Part shown: positions 26,957-39,582 of the stretch, one piece after another | Numbering within the stretch: the first letter of the stretch is position 1 | Layout: each line of letters starts with the position of its first letter | From: Paramecium pentaurelia | Lineage: Eukaryota > Ciliophora > Oligohymenophorea > Peniculida > Parameciidae | Direction of reading: 5' to 3' | DNA length: 64,000 bases | Assembly: GCA_905183005.1 (NCBI GenBank) | Contig: CAJJDO010000019.1 | Coordinates: forward strand, 32,564-96,563 | Made by a program: the position numbers and the translations under genes | The notes under the pieces: generated by a model | Database searches by the model: none | Seen by the model: only the letters and a program-made list of their open reading frames with translations | What the model was told of the DNA's origin: nothing

Positions 26957-28566
26957 TCAACCAACAACAAAATTTGATATGGCTATAAATTGTTAAAATT
27001 CAGATAGACTAATTTATTCATTATTATTTTTCAGATTTTCAAATGAAAGATTTAACATAGTACCTATATTCTATTAATAAAAAAATTTTTCAATTAACAT
27101 ACAATGCTCATTTTTAACGTATTGTGATTAATTTAATGTAATATCTACCCTTTAATAGGCTTAGTAAAATTAATTAATAACATTATTCATTTCTTATATT
27201 TCATTCTCTCTGATAACTTGATCTTTCAATTTATAATCGAATTTTCCCAATAAATATTTAATCATCATTTCTATTACAACTTAAGTTGGTTTAAATAAAG
27301 ATCTTAAAGGTATTAAACTTAATAAAATTATTAAAATGCTTGCAAGTGTAGAATAAGATATTAATGTTAATTACCAATTTTATATTGAGTCTATCTATTC
27401 ATGTAGTAGCTTTTACATTTCATTTTCATATGTTATATTAGTTAATCTAAATAGAAATTAAAAATAATACATCAATGATATTAAAGGAGTATCTGGAATT
27501 TACTTAGCTTTAATATAAACATTTTAATTTAATAATCTATTATATATTTAAATAGAGTAATTTAAATTGAGTGAATATTTTATCAATTCCCAATCAGAAT
27601 AATTAAAACCACTGACAGTTTCATTAAAAATATATCTTATTTCTTTTTCTAAACCATTATTAATATAACTTTATGTGTACATAATTTTACCATCTTCATA
27701 GACTAGAATAATATTTAAATTCTCAATAAATAGGATACGAGAAAGTAATGGAAAGTTTATAATCTACACTCCAATTCCATTGATTTAATGATTTTTATCA
27801 ATCATTAATATAGTTAATGCTGCAAATAAATATTCATAATTTTATAACTTTACATAAGGAATAAGCTTAAAAAAGGATGGATTTTAACTTTACTAAATTT
27901 CAGTTGTATAATTAATAAACCAGTCATATTAAACTAATTCTTTTGTTTCATTTTTTAATTTTATTGGATAATAAGCAGTTAAGAAGTGATCATAAGGAGA
28001 AACTAAATATAATTATTTGGAAATTATAGGAAAGTCAAAAATTTACTATAGACTTTCAAAAACATTGAGGAATGAAATAAATTGTTTACTATAATTAGTT
28101 TATTATTCTTAAGTTGCTGAATTTGAGAGACATAGAGTAACTTATTAAATTGAATCATCAAATTATTAAGCCACATGACAAGATGATATGTTTTTTACTG
28201 TATCCACTCCTTAAATAGATGTTATTAAGTTAAGAGTGGTTAATTTTTCCATTTTTGAAATTGCCATTTGAAAAGCTATTTGAAATAAATGAGTTGTCTC
28301 TTATGATTGAATATTTAAAGCTCTATATTAAAATATGAAATTCACTTGGAATTTTGTAATTTTAATTACTAATTAGAGATTTCTTCAATTTGATTACTTG
28401 TCAGAGTGATTTACATATGTAAACATATAGCAAGATTTGCAAAAGTAAAAGCAAGTATGAAAAAAGAATAAATTATTAAAATGGTGCTCATTCTAAACTT
28501 GGATTTGATTCTATTAATGGCAATTTCGCAATTGTTCAATTTTTTTGATATTCTCTAATTTTTCAT
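26957..28566 (-). CDS. Two-pass membrane sensor with a large Cache-like extracellular region
   Basis: A 525-residue product after removing one 32-nt intron near the N-terminus. Residues 1-25 are basic and cytosolic, then a membrane helix (ILIIYSFFILAFTFANLAI). About 330 residues of mixed alpha/beta, presumably extracellular, follow (VSPYDHFLTAYYPIKL and IGVQIINFPLLSRILF are typical of Cache/PAS-like sensors). A second helix (YSTLASILIILLSLIPL) leads into a HAMP-like segment (FKPTQVVIEMMIKYLLGKF) and a short coiled tail. Such proteins bind small ligands outside and signal inside. No cyclase or kinase domain is attached, so the output is unclear or lost. Family assignment is by layout only. Confidence 0.6.
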
Positions 28567-28692
28567 AATTTAAATATCATATATCATTTATAACAAATAT
28601 CTTAATAAAATTTTATTAAAAAATATATACTAAATTGCTCAACATAAAAAAATATAATTGTTTATTAAAATTAAAAATACTATCTGAATACT

Positions 28693-29541
28693 TCAATCTT
28701 GATAAATAGATTTTTCAACTCCTTTTGCTATTAATTTACTTAATTATGCATAAGTACCAGGACCTGGACCTATAGAGGAACTACCAAATAATCCTTTAAA
28801 TCTTTTTTCACTTCCCCAATAAGATCTTTTTACAGGAGCAGTACATTAAATCTTTGCAAAAGAATCACTAAGAATAGGAGTATATGTTCCAACAGGAGGA
28901 AGTTAAGGAAGACTTTTATTTTTTTCAATATTATGTTTTTTTCTCCAATCCTCAGGTTTTGTATTATTGACTTTAATTTTGGGTAAGAATGACTTTTATA
29001 ATTTTTGAATATCTCACATGTGGATTATAATTTCCAGGACCAGGAACCATAATGCTGTGAGCCATAGCATCTTCATAGGGATCAGGTCTTTAAAGTGCTT
29101 TGACTTTTCTAGTTTTTAATACTTTAAGCTCTTTTTCTATTTACTCTTATGTTTTTTCTATATTATAAGCTCCAACTGGAGGATTATTTATTCTTTTTTA
29201 TTCCTTTTATAATTGATCAAACAATGTTAATCGATTGGGATATTTAACATTTTTATCTGGGACTTTTTGTATTGAGTATGATTAATATTATAATGGACTA
29301 GGATAACTTTTAAACATTTTTGTGTAATCATCTAAATAACTTCCTTTTTTTGTTTCATATCTTTTATGTGCTTATTCTAAAAGTATATAAGATGATAAAA
29401 CTTACTTTTTTCTATTTGTTTTAATAAATCTCGATTTCTCATCATTTCAGCTGGATCATGATAAAATCTAGGGATTGCATAACCTTCAATTCCAGAATCT
29501 GTTTTATATACAATTGAATATATTTATTCAGGACTCAACAT
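28693..29541 (-). CDS. SHIPPO/STPGR-repeat microtubule inner protein
   Basis: A 264-residue product with introns 29377-29405 (29 nt) and 28993-29017 (25 nt). At least four Pro-Gly-rich repeats of the sperm-tail (STPGR/SHIPPO) type are present: PPVGAYN, VPGPGNYNPH, PPVGTYTP and GPGPGTYAQL. Proteins with these repeats bind axonemal microtubules and are found in ciliary doublets of many eukaryotes. The whole protein is otherwise basic and low in hydrophobic residues, as expected of an axonemal component. The neighbouring sensor gene on the same strand has no evident link. CFAP70 further along is another ciliary gene. Confidence 0.85.
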
Positions 29542-29697
29542 TTAATCAAATTAATATTATAATTATTCAAAATAATATGATTGATGCAAAACTTCTATTG
29601 TTATTAGAGTATATTTTATGTTATTAATCTCATTCAATTTTATTTGATTAAGTTATTTATATTAATATTAAAAGTTTATAGAAGTTCATTGGAAAAG

Positions 29698-31767
29698 ATG
29701 AAATTATCTCCAATAATTCAATAAATAAAGGATAATGTCAAAAAAGGATTAGATATTGAAAATAGTTTATACATGTTAATGATGAATGCAGTTATTTATA
29801 CATTATCAGATTTTGATGTAAAATATATTACATTTCCTAACAAAAATTACAAACAAAATTGTATCAAATTCTTAGAAGAAGTCAAGAAATAACCTTCAAA
29901 TATTGATATATAATCAATTTATTAAGTATTTTTTATTTATAATTTATTAGAGGATGAATTTTGATTTAACTGGAGATGATTGTTTTGAAAACTCAGATGA
30001 AGAGAAACAAAATTTTTTTAATAAAGAACAAACAATCATACAAGTAATTTTATATTAATATTATTTTAGAAAGGAAGAAAGCCAACTGCTTATGAGGATA
30101 GTTTAATACAGTCATTATTAAATCATTTAAATGAAAAAGAAGAATTATTAAAAAAAAGGTTTAACAATAAAAAATAACATCCTGAAAATTTTAAAGATTA
30201 TCTTGATTAAATGAGTCCTTATGAATTATGGAAAATTATACAAGATTTAAAGGGAGGTTATTATTTTTTTGAAGTATTTGAGAATCAAAAACCTGAATAT
30301 GGAATAAACTATTCTTATATTGATAAAATGATGATGTGTTCAAAATCATTTGAAAGAGAATATAATTAATTTAAAACTCACTTAAGATAATAATAAGAAT
30401 TGCATTATTAGACATTAAAATAGGAAATGAATAAATTAGGTCCCATAGAACTTAATACAATTTCAGAACCTATTTGTCTAATAATTAAGGAGGATCCAGA
30501 AATAGAGTGTAATTGTAATTAAAGAGGAGCTAGACAAGCTTTAAGATAATGGTCTTATATAAATTAAGTCATTAAATTATTTAAATCAAATTCTGATTAA
30601 GAAATTTAATAATATAATTATAAAGGATATTTTAGAAATTTGATATTTAATTTAGAACAATACACTAATTAGGTTAATTAATAATTTGATTATTTGATTA
30701 AAATAAATGAAATCTTAAAATCTAAAGTAGCATCATTAAGAATTCTACATTAATAATTGATATAGGAATCATAAAATTTAACAAAGGCTTAAAGATTATA
30801 AGATGAAGAAATAATTAGATTAAAATAATCACTGTAAAAACTTTAATTAGAAAAATCATAAATAAATACAAGATTAATTAATACAGAAAATTCACTTTTG
30901 AAAATTCGAGAATTCAGTGATCAAAATAATATTATTAATAAAACAAGATTAGTTGCTGAAAGTTTAGAATAATTAGAATTTGAAAATAATTAAGCAATTA
31001 AAATGTATAAATTCTAATAAATTTGTTAATTAACATAGACAGAAAACTCATTTGAATATTAGTTATGTACTATTTGCAGAGGAGAAAATGCAATATTCTA
31101 AAATATTTAATAATTAAAAATACCTTAGATAACATTTGAAAAATTGGAAATGAAATAAATTGAAAAAACAGAAAATTCATAGCTTCAAAATAAATTTACA
31201 CAAACAGAATTTAAATTACCATTAAATGTCATTAAAAATGATTAAATTCGTTATCTTCCATCTCCTGGAATCTAAAGAAAAAGAGGGGCTTCAACTTCCT
31301 ATCATTTGGCTAATGAAAATTCTATACTTTTAAGATAAATTTCAAAGAGTCCTCCAAAATAAATAATAAATCCTGTATTTAAAAGGTTATTTGAGGATAG
31401 TTTGAATAAGAAAGTAAGATAGTCACAACTTTCATCTCGTATATAAGGGGAAGAGAAAAATCAATGGGAAGAAATGTTAATGTTATTGAATAAATTAAAT
31501 AATGATTAAAATAATAAAGATATATAAAAGAAGATAGAAAAATCAATAGAAAGTTATAAAGATTAATTTGATGCAAAGGATAAGTTGCCTTAACTAAAAT
31601 TAAAAGACAGACCAAAAGTATCAGAACATTTAATTGATACTTTAATGAAAGAATTACAAGAAAATAAGAAAGTGGCACTTCAAGAATTAGTAGATTAATT
31701 TTAAAGTATTTTGACAGTTAATAAATTAAACAAAAGTAGAGATATGTATAATAAAATAACAATATGA
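29698..31767 (+). CDS. Unknown coiled-coil protein
   Basis: A 672-residue product with introns 29926-29950 (25 nt) and 30044-30069 (26 nt). An N-terminal globular stretch (~residues 1-230) contains MSPYELWKIIQDLKGGYYFF. A central coiled coil spans about residues 250-470, with many TAA/TAG glutamines. Its end contains a CxxC (YQLCTICRGE), which might be half of a metal site, but no partner pair was found. The C-terminus has a proline/serine linker (RYLPSPGIQRKRGAS) and another helical region. No family was recognised. Its overall build suits a cytoskeletal or basal-body protein, which is inference. Confidence 0.65.
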
Positions 31768-32216
31768 TTATAAATTTATATTTTTTGAGATGATCTCCAT
31801 ATTATTATTATATAAAAATAAATAATATCTATAAAATCAAAATAGAATGTATAATAATTCAATAAATTATTAAGAGATAATATTTAAAGGGTTAAATAAA
31901 TTTATTTTATGATTATTATTAATATATGGGTATTTAAATTGAAAAGATTATAATATTAAAATAATATTAAAAATAATTGAATTAATTTGTGAACATTAAG
32001 TTAATACACAATAAAAAGCTGATTAGTTTTAGGTTAATGAGTTTAGATAACTTATTTATGGGTCTAATTAGCAGAAATCAATTGCTCAGAGTCAGCTCAT
32101 CGATCATTTTATGATTTTTGAGTGTTACGAGTAGCATACATAAAAATTAAACTTATTCATATATACAAATATTAAATTAATATATATTAATGTAAAAAAA
32201 TGTTAACTTTCATGAG
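31768..32216. other. Spacer containing a less AT-rich block
   Basis: Most of the 450 bases are A/T spacer, but about 31,990-32,150 is clearly richer in G and C than other spacers in this window (..GCTCAGAGTCAGCTCATCGA..). No conserved protein frame runs through it, and I could not fold it into a tRNA. It may be a small RNA gene or a promoter-proximal region of the START-like gene. Confidence 0.4.
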
Positions 32217-33706
32217 ATGCTTCAATAGGTAATCAAACTTGAGAATATTAATGAAGAGCTTGAAAATCTAAAAATAATTGTAAGAATTTTTGAACAAATC
32301 CAATTTAGTTTTCAGAATTAATATCAAGCTCATTAAATGATAATTAGAAGCTTAATATATATTATGAAATCAATTTAATATTAACAAGTTTATTAGAGTA
32401 GACAAATAGGTCAATTGAAGAAAAAATAGAAATTAAGAATTTAATGAACATTATGATGAATAATATGGAAGTCTAAGAATTTATGTATAGAATTGCTGAT
32501 GAAGAAAGTAATTAACACATTTCATAATATTTAGCTAATTAAATTTAAGAGGTTAGAAGTTTAAGTATCAATTATAAAGCATCAAGAATTGGTAGAGCAT
32601 ATATTACATAAAGGGCTGAATAACAATAATAATAACAACATACTGAAAATAAGATGCTTACTTTAAATGTTGATATTTGTTAGGAATAATAGATATAATT
32701 TTATGATAATAATAATAATTATTCACAATAATCAAAAGAAGAATAATCCTTAATTTAATCTCCACCTTCTAAAAAGTATATTGAAATAGCATAAGATGAA
32801 TTATCAGAATTAATAAATAGAAGTAAATATGAATTTGATTAAACAAAAATTGATTAAGTAAATTTTTATATTATTTTAGGCTTATGAATATGCAAAATTA
32901 GCTTAAGATAAATTTAAATCAGATATTAATTATCAATAACATGCTGAGTATGTAGATTAAATAATTGTGTAATATAATTATTTGATAGATAATGTTAAAG
33001 AATTAGATTCAGATGGTTGGATATTTGATGGTTAGAGTAATGGAATTTCTGTTAAGTATAAATTCCCAGAAAATACTTCTACTGCATCTATGCTTATGGA
33101 AACAAAGATACCAGTTAATGCAATAAGAGTATTGGCTTTAGTAAATGAAATGGATTTAAATTATTTATGGGTTCCTTTTTGTAAAAGAACTTATGTTAAT
33201 AAAGTTTTGAATAGAGCTTGTAAAGTTTGTACATCAGAAATGTATTTTCCTTTGATTCCAGATAGAGAATGTGTTTTTGTTGGAGAAGGTTATGATAGAT
33301 TATCAGTTAATGGAACAATAACATTATTATCGAGATCAGTGGATAGTGATAAAGAATTTTTAGAAAAGAATGGAATCTTTATTCCAGAGAAATCTAAATT
33401 TATTAGAATGTATATCAAATATTATATATTTGAAATTACACCTATAGATAAGGATTCATGTTCCATTAGAGCTTGCACAAATGTAAATCCTAAAATTTCA
33501 ATGGTACCTAATAGTGTTTTAGCTTATATTGGAAGAAAAGTAAAATTAATTTTTATTATAATTATTAGTTTGCTCATATTTTAATATAAAAAATAGTAAA
33601 TTTTGCAAAAACATTTGAAAAATCTCCTTTTTATCCTGTTTATTTAGAACATATAGAATTTTATAATTGGTTAGAAGAAAAGTTAAAAAACCATCTTAAA
33701 TATTGA
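32217..33706 (+). CDS. START-like lipid-binding domain protein with a coiled-coil N-terminus
   Basis: A 469-residue product with introns 32280-32308, 32858-32879 and 33540-33568. Residues ~1-230 are helical and glutamine-rich. From about residue 255 the sequence has START/Bet v1-like features: DSDGWIFDG, strands around TKIPVNAIRVLALVNEMDL and WVPFCKR, the segment CVFVGEGYDRL, strands ending in CSIRACTNVNPKISMVPNS, and a long C-terminal helix (RKFAHILIQKIVNFAKTFE). Such domains form a hydrophobic pocket for lipids or sterols. This resembles a group of START-like proteins common in ciliates and apicomplexans. The ligand is unknown. Confidence 0.72.
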
Positions 33707-33750
33707 ACATTAATTTGTACTATATAATATTTTATTTTTTATTTAATAAA

Positions 33751-36700
33751 TCAAGCTAATTGTTTTTAAGCTGATTATTTTAATTGCTTAATGATTGGAG
33801 CTGCTAATCTTTTTCTTTCAAAAGCTTCTTGAGTCAATTTAATTTATTCATCACTCAATGCCAATCTATGTCTACCAATTTATTTTTCCATTGTATTAAA
33901 AAATCCTTCAGATCCATAATCACTTAATGCAACTTATTATGTCATACTTACTAAGTCATTCAAAGGAATATATCTTTATTATATCTAATCTAACAATACC
34001 TATATAAACGATCAGCCACAATTTTTTTTTCAAATAATTACCAAAGGGAAGCATCTTTCACATTTATTTTACCACAAGTTCCTATAATAGTTGCAATTGA
34101 GACTGGATGATCTTTTGTTAAATTTGGAACAAATTCCTTTAATGCTGGTAAAACATATTCATAGAAATCTTCATCAGCATCTAAATTCAATTCATTTATT
34201 CTATATAAATATTAAATAATAACATTATACCTTTAAAATGCATATGCTACTTGATGATCAGTTATCATATCAAGATTTTCTCTTATTAAAACTCCAAATT
34301 ATCTATTTGAGTATGCTCCTAATAAAGCATTAGACATTCTTTAGTAAGCTAATGGATTCACATCCCAAATTGTTGGAATTTTTCCTTAATTTTATAATTC
34401 TATATTACTTGCTTGTGATAAATAAAATCTGATTGTAGCTTTTTAGAGCATTTTTAATTATTAATATTTATTTTTATAATACTCATTATTATTATGTAGC
34501 CAATACAATATTGGCCTTCTTTTATTCATTAGCTTCATTTGAAACCTTCTATAATTATGATCTCAAAGCATCAATTTCATTAAATGCATTTACTAAAGTT
34601 AAACTTAAAGCTTATTCTTTTTATTCTAATTCTTTTTGTTTTGACAATTATTCCTATAATTTATCAATTTCCTATTTTTATTTAAATAATATATATACAT
34701 CTTATGATTCTTCAAATAATTTATGTACTTATTCTAATTCCTTAGTTACACCTTATCTTTACTCTTCTGAAGTATTTAATTTATTTCCTTAAGCATCATA
34801 TTTAACTCTCATTCTCTCTATTTCACTTGACAATAAGGCCACTTTATTTTCTAATTAGTACTATAATATAATATAATTAAATATTACTTTTTCTTCTTAC
34901 AATTTCTCTATTTTTCTCTTCAATTCTTCTATTAATTAATCATAATTTTAATTGTTATTCACTTGAGTATTTAGTTTTTCAATTTGATTTTTCAAATCTG
35001 AAATCTATACTTATTATTAAGTTAATTCAATTTATAATTTTTAAGATCTAAATAATAATTATATAAATAATTTACTCTGCTACTAAATCATTATTTTTAT
35101 CTCTTAATTCTTCTATAAGATCTTAGAATTTTTGAATATCACTTTCTTATCCAGCTATAACATTTTATAATTCAGCAATTTAAGTATTCTATGCTTCTAA
35201 ATTCTTATTTGAACTTTAAAGTTATTAATATTTTTATTCTAATTATCTATAAGATTCATCCTTTTATTTATTTTCTTATTCTTTTTAATCTAATTGTTAT
35301 TTGAGATTATTATTATCTAATATATATGATTTAGTTTCATCTTAACTAACTCTTAAAAGATGTTCTAAATTCTTATTTGCTTCATTAATTAATTGTTGTT
35401 CAAGATGAGCAATTTTATCTGCCAAAACTTAATTATCTGATTCCAATTATTTCAATTAAGCAATTTGAGTTTCCAATTCAACTATTTATTTTTTTAATTA
35501 TTCAGCCTCATTTTATCTACTATTTAATTTATATTAAAATCTTTCAACTTCTGTTGATAACATGGCTATTTTATTTTCTAAATCATTCTTTACTTTTAAA
35601 GCATCATTCAATTATTTATTTAATGTTTCATTAGCTTACAATTCATTATTATAATCTTATTAAAGTTTTTATATTCCCTCATCTAATATTTATATCTTAT
35701 TTGGCAATTCACTTAATTAAGAAATACGAGTAGAGAGTTGAGAATTATCAACATATAATTTCTCATTTTCTTTACTTACTTCATTGAATTAGCTACTATA
35801 TTCTTTTAATTGTTTCTATAATGCTTAGATGTGTTATTCTTATTATTTATTTATGGCACTCTATTATGATACTTATTGGGCTATGACTCTTAGTTCATCT
35901 ACTCTAAAAATATTAAATTAATATATTACTCTTTTTCTAATTATGATAATTGAAGCAAATAAGAAGACAACAATTAATCAACCTTATTTTTCTCATTCAA
36001 ATTACAATTAGCTTAAGCTTCAGCTGTAGTCAATTTAGTATTTAATTGAATTATTTAATTTTCTAAAATTTGTAATTTTTCTTATAAACCTTAGTTTTCA
36101 GTTTCTTATTCTCTCAATTCAGCAATTAATTAAGAGTTCTAAAACTTAAGATCAGGAATTGTCTTATCATTTTCTAAATCATTAATTTTCTTATTTGCAT
36201 CTTAAAGTTCTTATGTTTTAGTCTATAATAATGAATTCAATCTTTAAATATCTTAAACTTATGAATTATTTTTGGATTCTAAATTAAAAGCTTAACTTTA
36301 GAATTTTGAGTTATCTTGACTCAATTAAAGTAATTTCTATTATAATTCATTAACTAATTTTGCTTAATCTTATAATCCTGAATAATCCTTAGCTTACAAT
36401 CTCTTAAAATCAGATTATGCATTAGTTAATTATTTTTATAAGTCATTTATTTTTCCATGTAAATCTGTGATAGTTTATTCTTTTTATTTAAGATTACTTT
36501 AGAGTTTGTTTAATTCAGATTTGAGTTAAATAACTTCATTTTCTGCAGCATTTCTTGCTTAATCATTAAGTCTCAATTATTCTAATTAAGATAATAATGA
36601 TGAAACTTTGTCTTACAATTATCCAATATCTTCATTTTTTTATTTTAATGATTTATTTAAGGTGTCTCTTTCTTATTATAATAATTAAAGTCTATTTTCC

Positions 36701-37749
36701 AAATTATATAATTCATTAAGTTATTATTCAGCAATTTATAATTTACTTAAAGTTGTATAATATTATTTTCTAAATTAATCAAGTTCTCTTTTAGTTTAAT
36801 CTAATTAATCCTTTAATTTTTAATTATCTAATTTCAAATAATTTATATTCTTCAATTCACATTCTTATTAAGTTATTCTATAAATAAAATAATATATTAC
36901 TTTAATTTAAGTTCATTATTAATTTTAATTCTGCCTTCTAATTCTTGCTTCAATTTATCATATTACTTTTCTTAGAATCCAAGTCTATCCTCCAAATCAG
37001 AAATAGTTGCTTAATTTTATAAAAGTGATGATTATAATTAAAGAGTATTATTAGTCGTTTCTGAAGTAGTGACAACTCTTCTTTCAATTACTTCACTATT
37101 TTATTATTAAGATGATTTGACTGATCCTGATAAAGGATTGTTTAATTCAAATTATCTAATAATTTCTAATAGTTTGACTCTTTCTTATTATTAATCCTCA
37201 TATAATTTTTTCCAAACATCTAAATCCTTTGTCAAACTATTTACTTAAGCCTTATAATCTCTAATAACTAATTCATTTCCTTCTAATTCAATTACTCTAG
37301 CATAAATTTCTGAATTTTTCTTTCTTAATTACTCAATATCTTATGTCTTTTATGATAAAAGATCATTAAATTTAGTTACTTATAATCTGATTGTATTTAA
37401 TTCAAAATTCTCATTTTCTAATTATGTCAATCTCACTCTCATTTTTTCACATTCTGTAGCTTTTTCTCTAAGCAAACCTGATATTTATGAATTGTCTTAT
37501 CTTAATAGATTGATTCTATCTTCTAATTAGACTGACTTAATTTAATAAAAAAATATTTACTTTTTCAGCAGCATATCTACACTTATCATATAATGATTCA
37601 AGTTCAAAATACTTCTTTCTCCACATACTATGATCTTTTTCCATGTTATATATTTGTGCTTCTAATTGCTCAACTCTATCATCTTCCTTATGCTCCATAA
37701 CAACTTGTTTATAAACAGCATTCATTGGAATTCCTTATGGCAAAGACAT
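33751..37749 (-). CDS. Long coiled-coil protein with a helical C-terminal domain
   Basis: About 1,250 residues after removing roughly eight short introns (for example near 37,545, 36,890, 35,920, 35,060, 34,870, 34,220 and 33,990). It starts MSLPQGIPMNAVYKQVVM. Residues ~20-950 are an almost continuous coiled coil with frequent Asn and Gln. The last ~250 residues are globular helical repeats: PLAYQRMSNALLGAYSNRQ, VLPALKEFVPNLTKDHP, IATIIGTCGKINVKDASLW, ending in ERKRLAAPIIKQLKQ. That part recalls the helical repeats of FAST/RAP-type proteins, a weak resemblance. A structural role is likely. The splice near 34,450 is not resolved. Confidence 0.65.
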
Positions 37750-37792
37750 TGAAAGATATTTATTAAAATTATATATATATATATTAAATAAA

Positions 37793-38993
37793 TCACGATA
37801 TTTAATTCTAATTTATTATTTATTAATATTACCTATAATTTATTTCGACTTAATTCATATTTCTCAAGTGTTTTTCTTGATTATTCCAACTCTTATTTTA
37901 ATTTATTAACTGTATCATCAATCTGATTATTATTTTAAACCTTGTATTATTCAAAATGTAAATCTCTTGTTGCAGATGATTCTCCTTTATTGCTCTCTCT
38001 TGATACCTTTGGACTTGCTTGATTACTTTTTTTAGCACTACTTTTTCTAACTTCCCTCATATCTTCTTATAATGGAACATATTTCTAGAGTAAATAGAAC
38101 AGAAAATCTAAGAGTATTTCATTTTCACTAATATTTTATTCTGAATATTTTTTAGATTTAGCTTATTATTTTTCAAAATCTCTTTCATATTTTTCTAAAT
38201 ATGGTAAAGACATTTCAGCAAATTTATCAAAAAATTCTTCATATTATTTCTATTCTTTTTCTAATTATTAATATTTAGATTCTGATTAAAATGTATCCTT
38301 ATTCTTTTTCATTAATGCTTTTATTTATTCATCATATTTAAATTATAATTAATGAACTTATTCTTCATGTTCTTCTATTTTTGTTTATAATTCATCCTTT
38401 AACTCATCTATTTATCTCTATAACTATAGAATTTAAATTTCTTTATACTTTTAAACTTTTCTCTTTATCCTCTGAATTTGTCAATTTCTTTTATTGATCT
38501 AATCTAGAATTTGACATATTCAACTCTAATTTAATTTTCCTTATCTCATTTTATAAAAATGTGACTGTGGCATCCAATTCCTTTCTATCACTATTTATTT
38601 ATAATAATAACTATGAATTCAAATATGCTATATATACTTGGAATGTTGTAGAAAATTCAGATCTTAAATCATTCGCATTGTAAGTATCCTTTATTAAAAT
38701 TAAGTATAATCTTACTAATAAATGGTTGATTGTTGTTTCTGTATTAGTTATATTAATATCTCTTTGTGTAAGCATCTAATTAAAACATTAAGCAAATAAT
38801 TGAATGATCTTAACAACCAAAGCATTTTAATTTGCTTAAGGATTAACTATAACATTAGACAATGTCTTTTCTTTAAGTAAATAATATTTTTCTAACATAT
38901 CCAAAGGTAATGCTATCAATCATTATCATAAGAAATACTACCTGAATGTTTAAGTAATTATTCACAAATATCAAGCAAACGTTTATATTCCAT
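37793..38993 (-). CDS. Coiled-coil protein
   Basis: About 370 residues. It starts MEYKRLLDICEQLLKHS, with a 29-nt intron soon after and a 25-nt intron just before the stop. Residues ~1-115 form a compact helical domain (VVKIIQLFAQCFNQMLTQRD and NHLLVRLYLILIKDT). From there to ~300 it is coiled coil, followed by a Ser/Lys-rich linker (RKSSAKKSNQASPKVSRE) and a final short coil. It lies 44 bases upstream of the long coiled-coil gene on the same strand and has a similar style, so the two may belong to the same structure. No family was recognised. Confidence 0.6.
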
Positions 38994-39184
38994 TTATTTT
39001 CAAATTTTTTTTACTAATTTATGAAATAAAATTATGGTTATTCAATTAAATAAGTAATTGCCATATTTAATGCAAACCAAAATTCAAAATTACCAACCTA
39101 TAAATTCTAATCTACTCAATTGAATGACCTTTAGAATTAAAGAATAATTTATTAATTAATTTTATATATATATATCTAATAATA

Positions 39185-39550
39185 ATGAATCCAAATTCAT
39201 TCAAACTCTACAAATCGATTTGCTCTGCAGTGACAGCAACTGGTTTGTCATTCACAAACTTTACAAACAAAACATTTATTGGAAGATCAGTTTAATATCT
39301 TGAGTATATAAAAATTTATATGATTCAGCCATTTGATTTATACTAAGGCACCAAGATTATCATACATTGAACATTATGCTCCAGTATATACACCTAAGAG
39401 AGTCACATATGCTGCCCCAATCTGTATAGCTTTAGCTGGCACTGTATTATTAGCTGAAGTAAGAAATTCATAATAAATTATTGATAGATTGCTTGGACTA
39501 ACAATGCCAAAGAATAAGCAAATAATTATTTTGTTGCAACAAGAGAATGA
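39185..39550 (+). CDS. Small protein with one membrane helix, possibly mitochondrial
   Basis: A 103-residue product after removal of introns 39304-39328 (25 nt) and 39459-39487 (29 nt). The N-terminus is rich in Ser/Thr/Lys/Phe without acidic residues (MNPNSFKLYKSICSAVTATG), compatible with a mitochondrial targeting sequence. A hydrophobic helix (APICIALAGTVLLAEIAW) is near the C-terminus. The size and layout resemble small accessory subunits of ciliate respiratory complexes, but I cannot name one. Skipping one base at the second splice would run it into the next gene. The version given has a normal stop. Confidence 0.6.
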
Positions 39551-39582
39551 AATATATTATTTAGAAATAATAAAATAAAATA

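Noticed and set aside
31379..31678. Minus-strand hydrophobic frame
   Set aside because: Antisense of the coiled-coil gene 29,698-31,767. No independent support.
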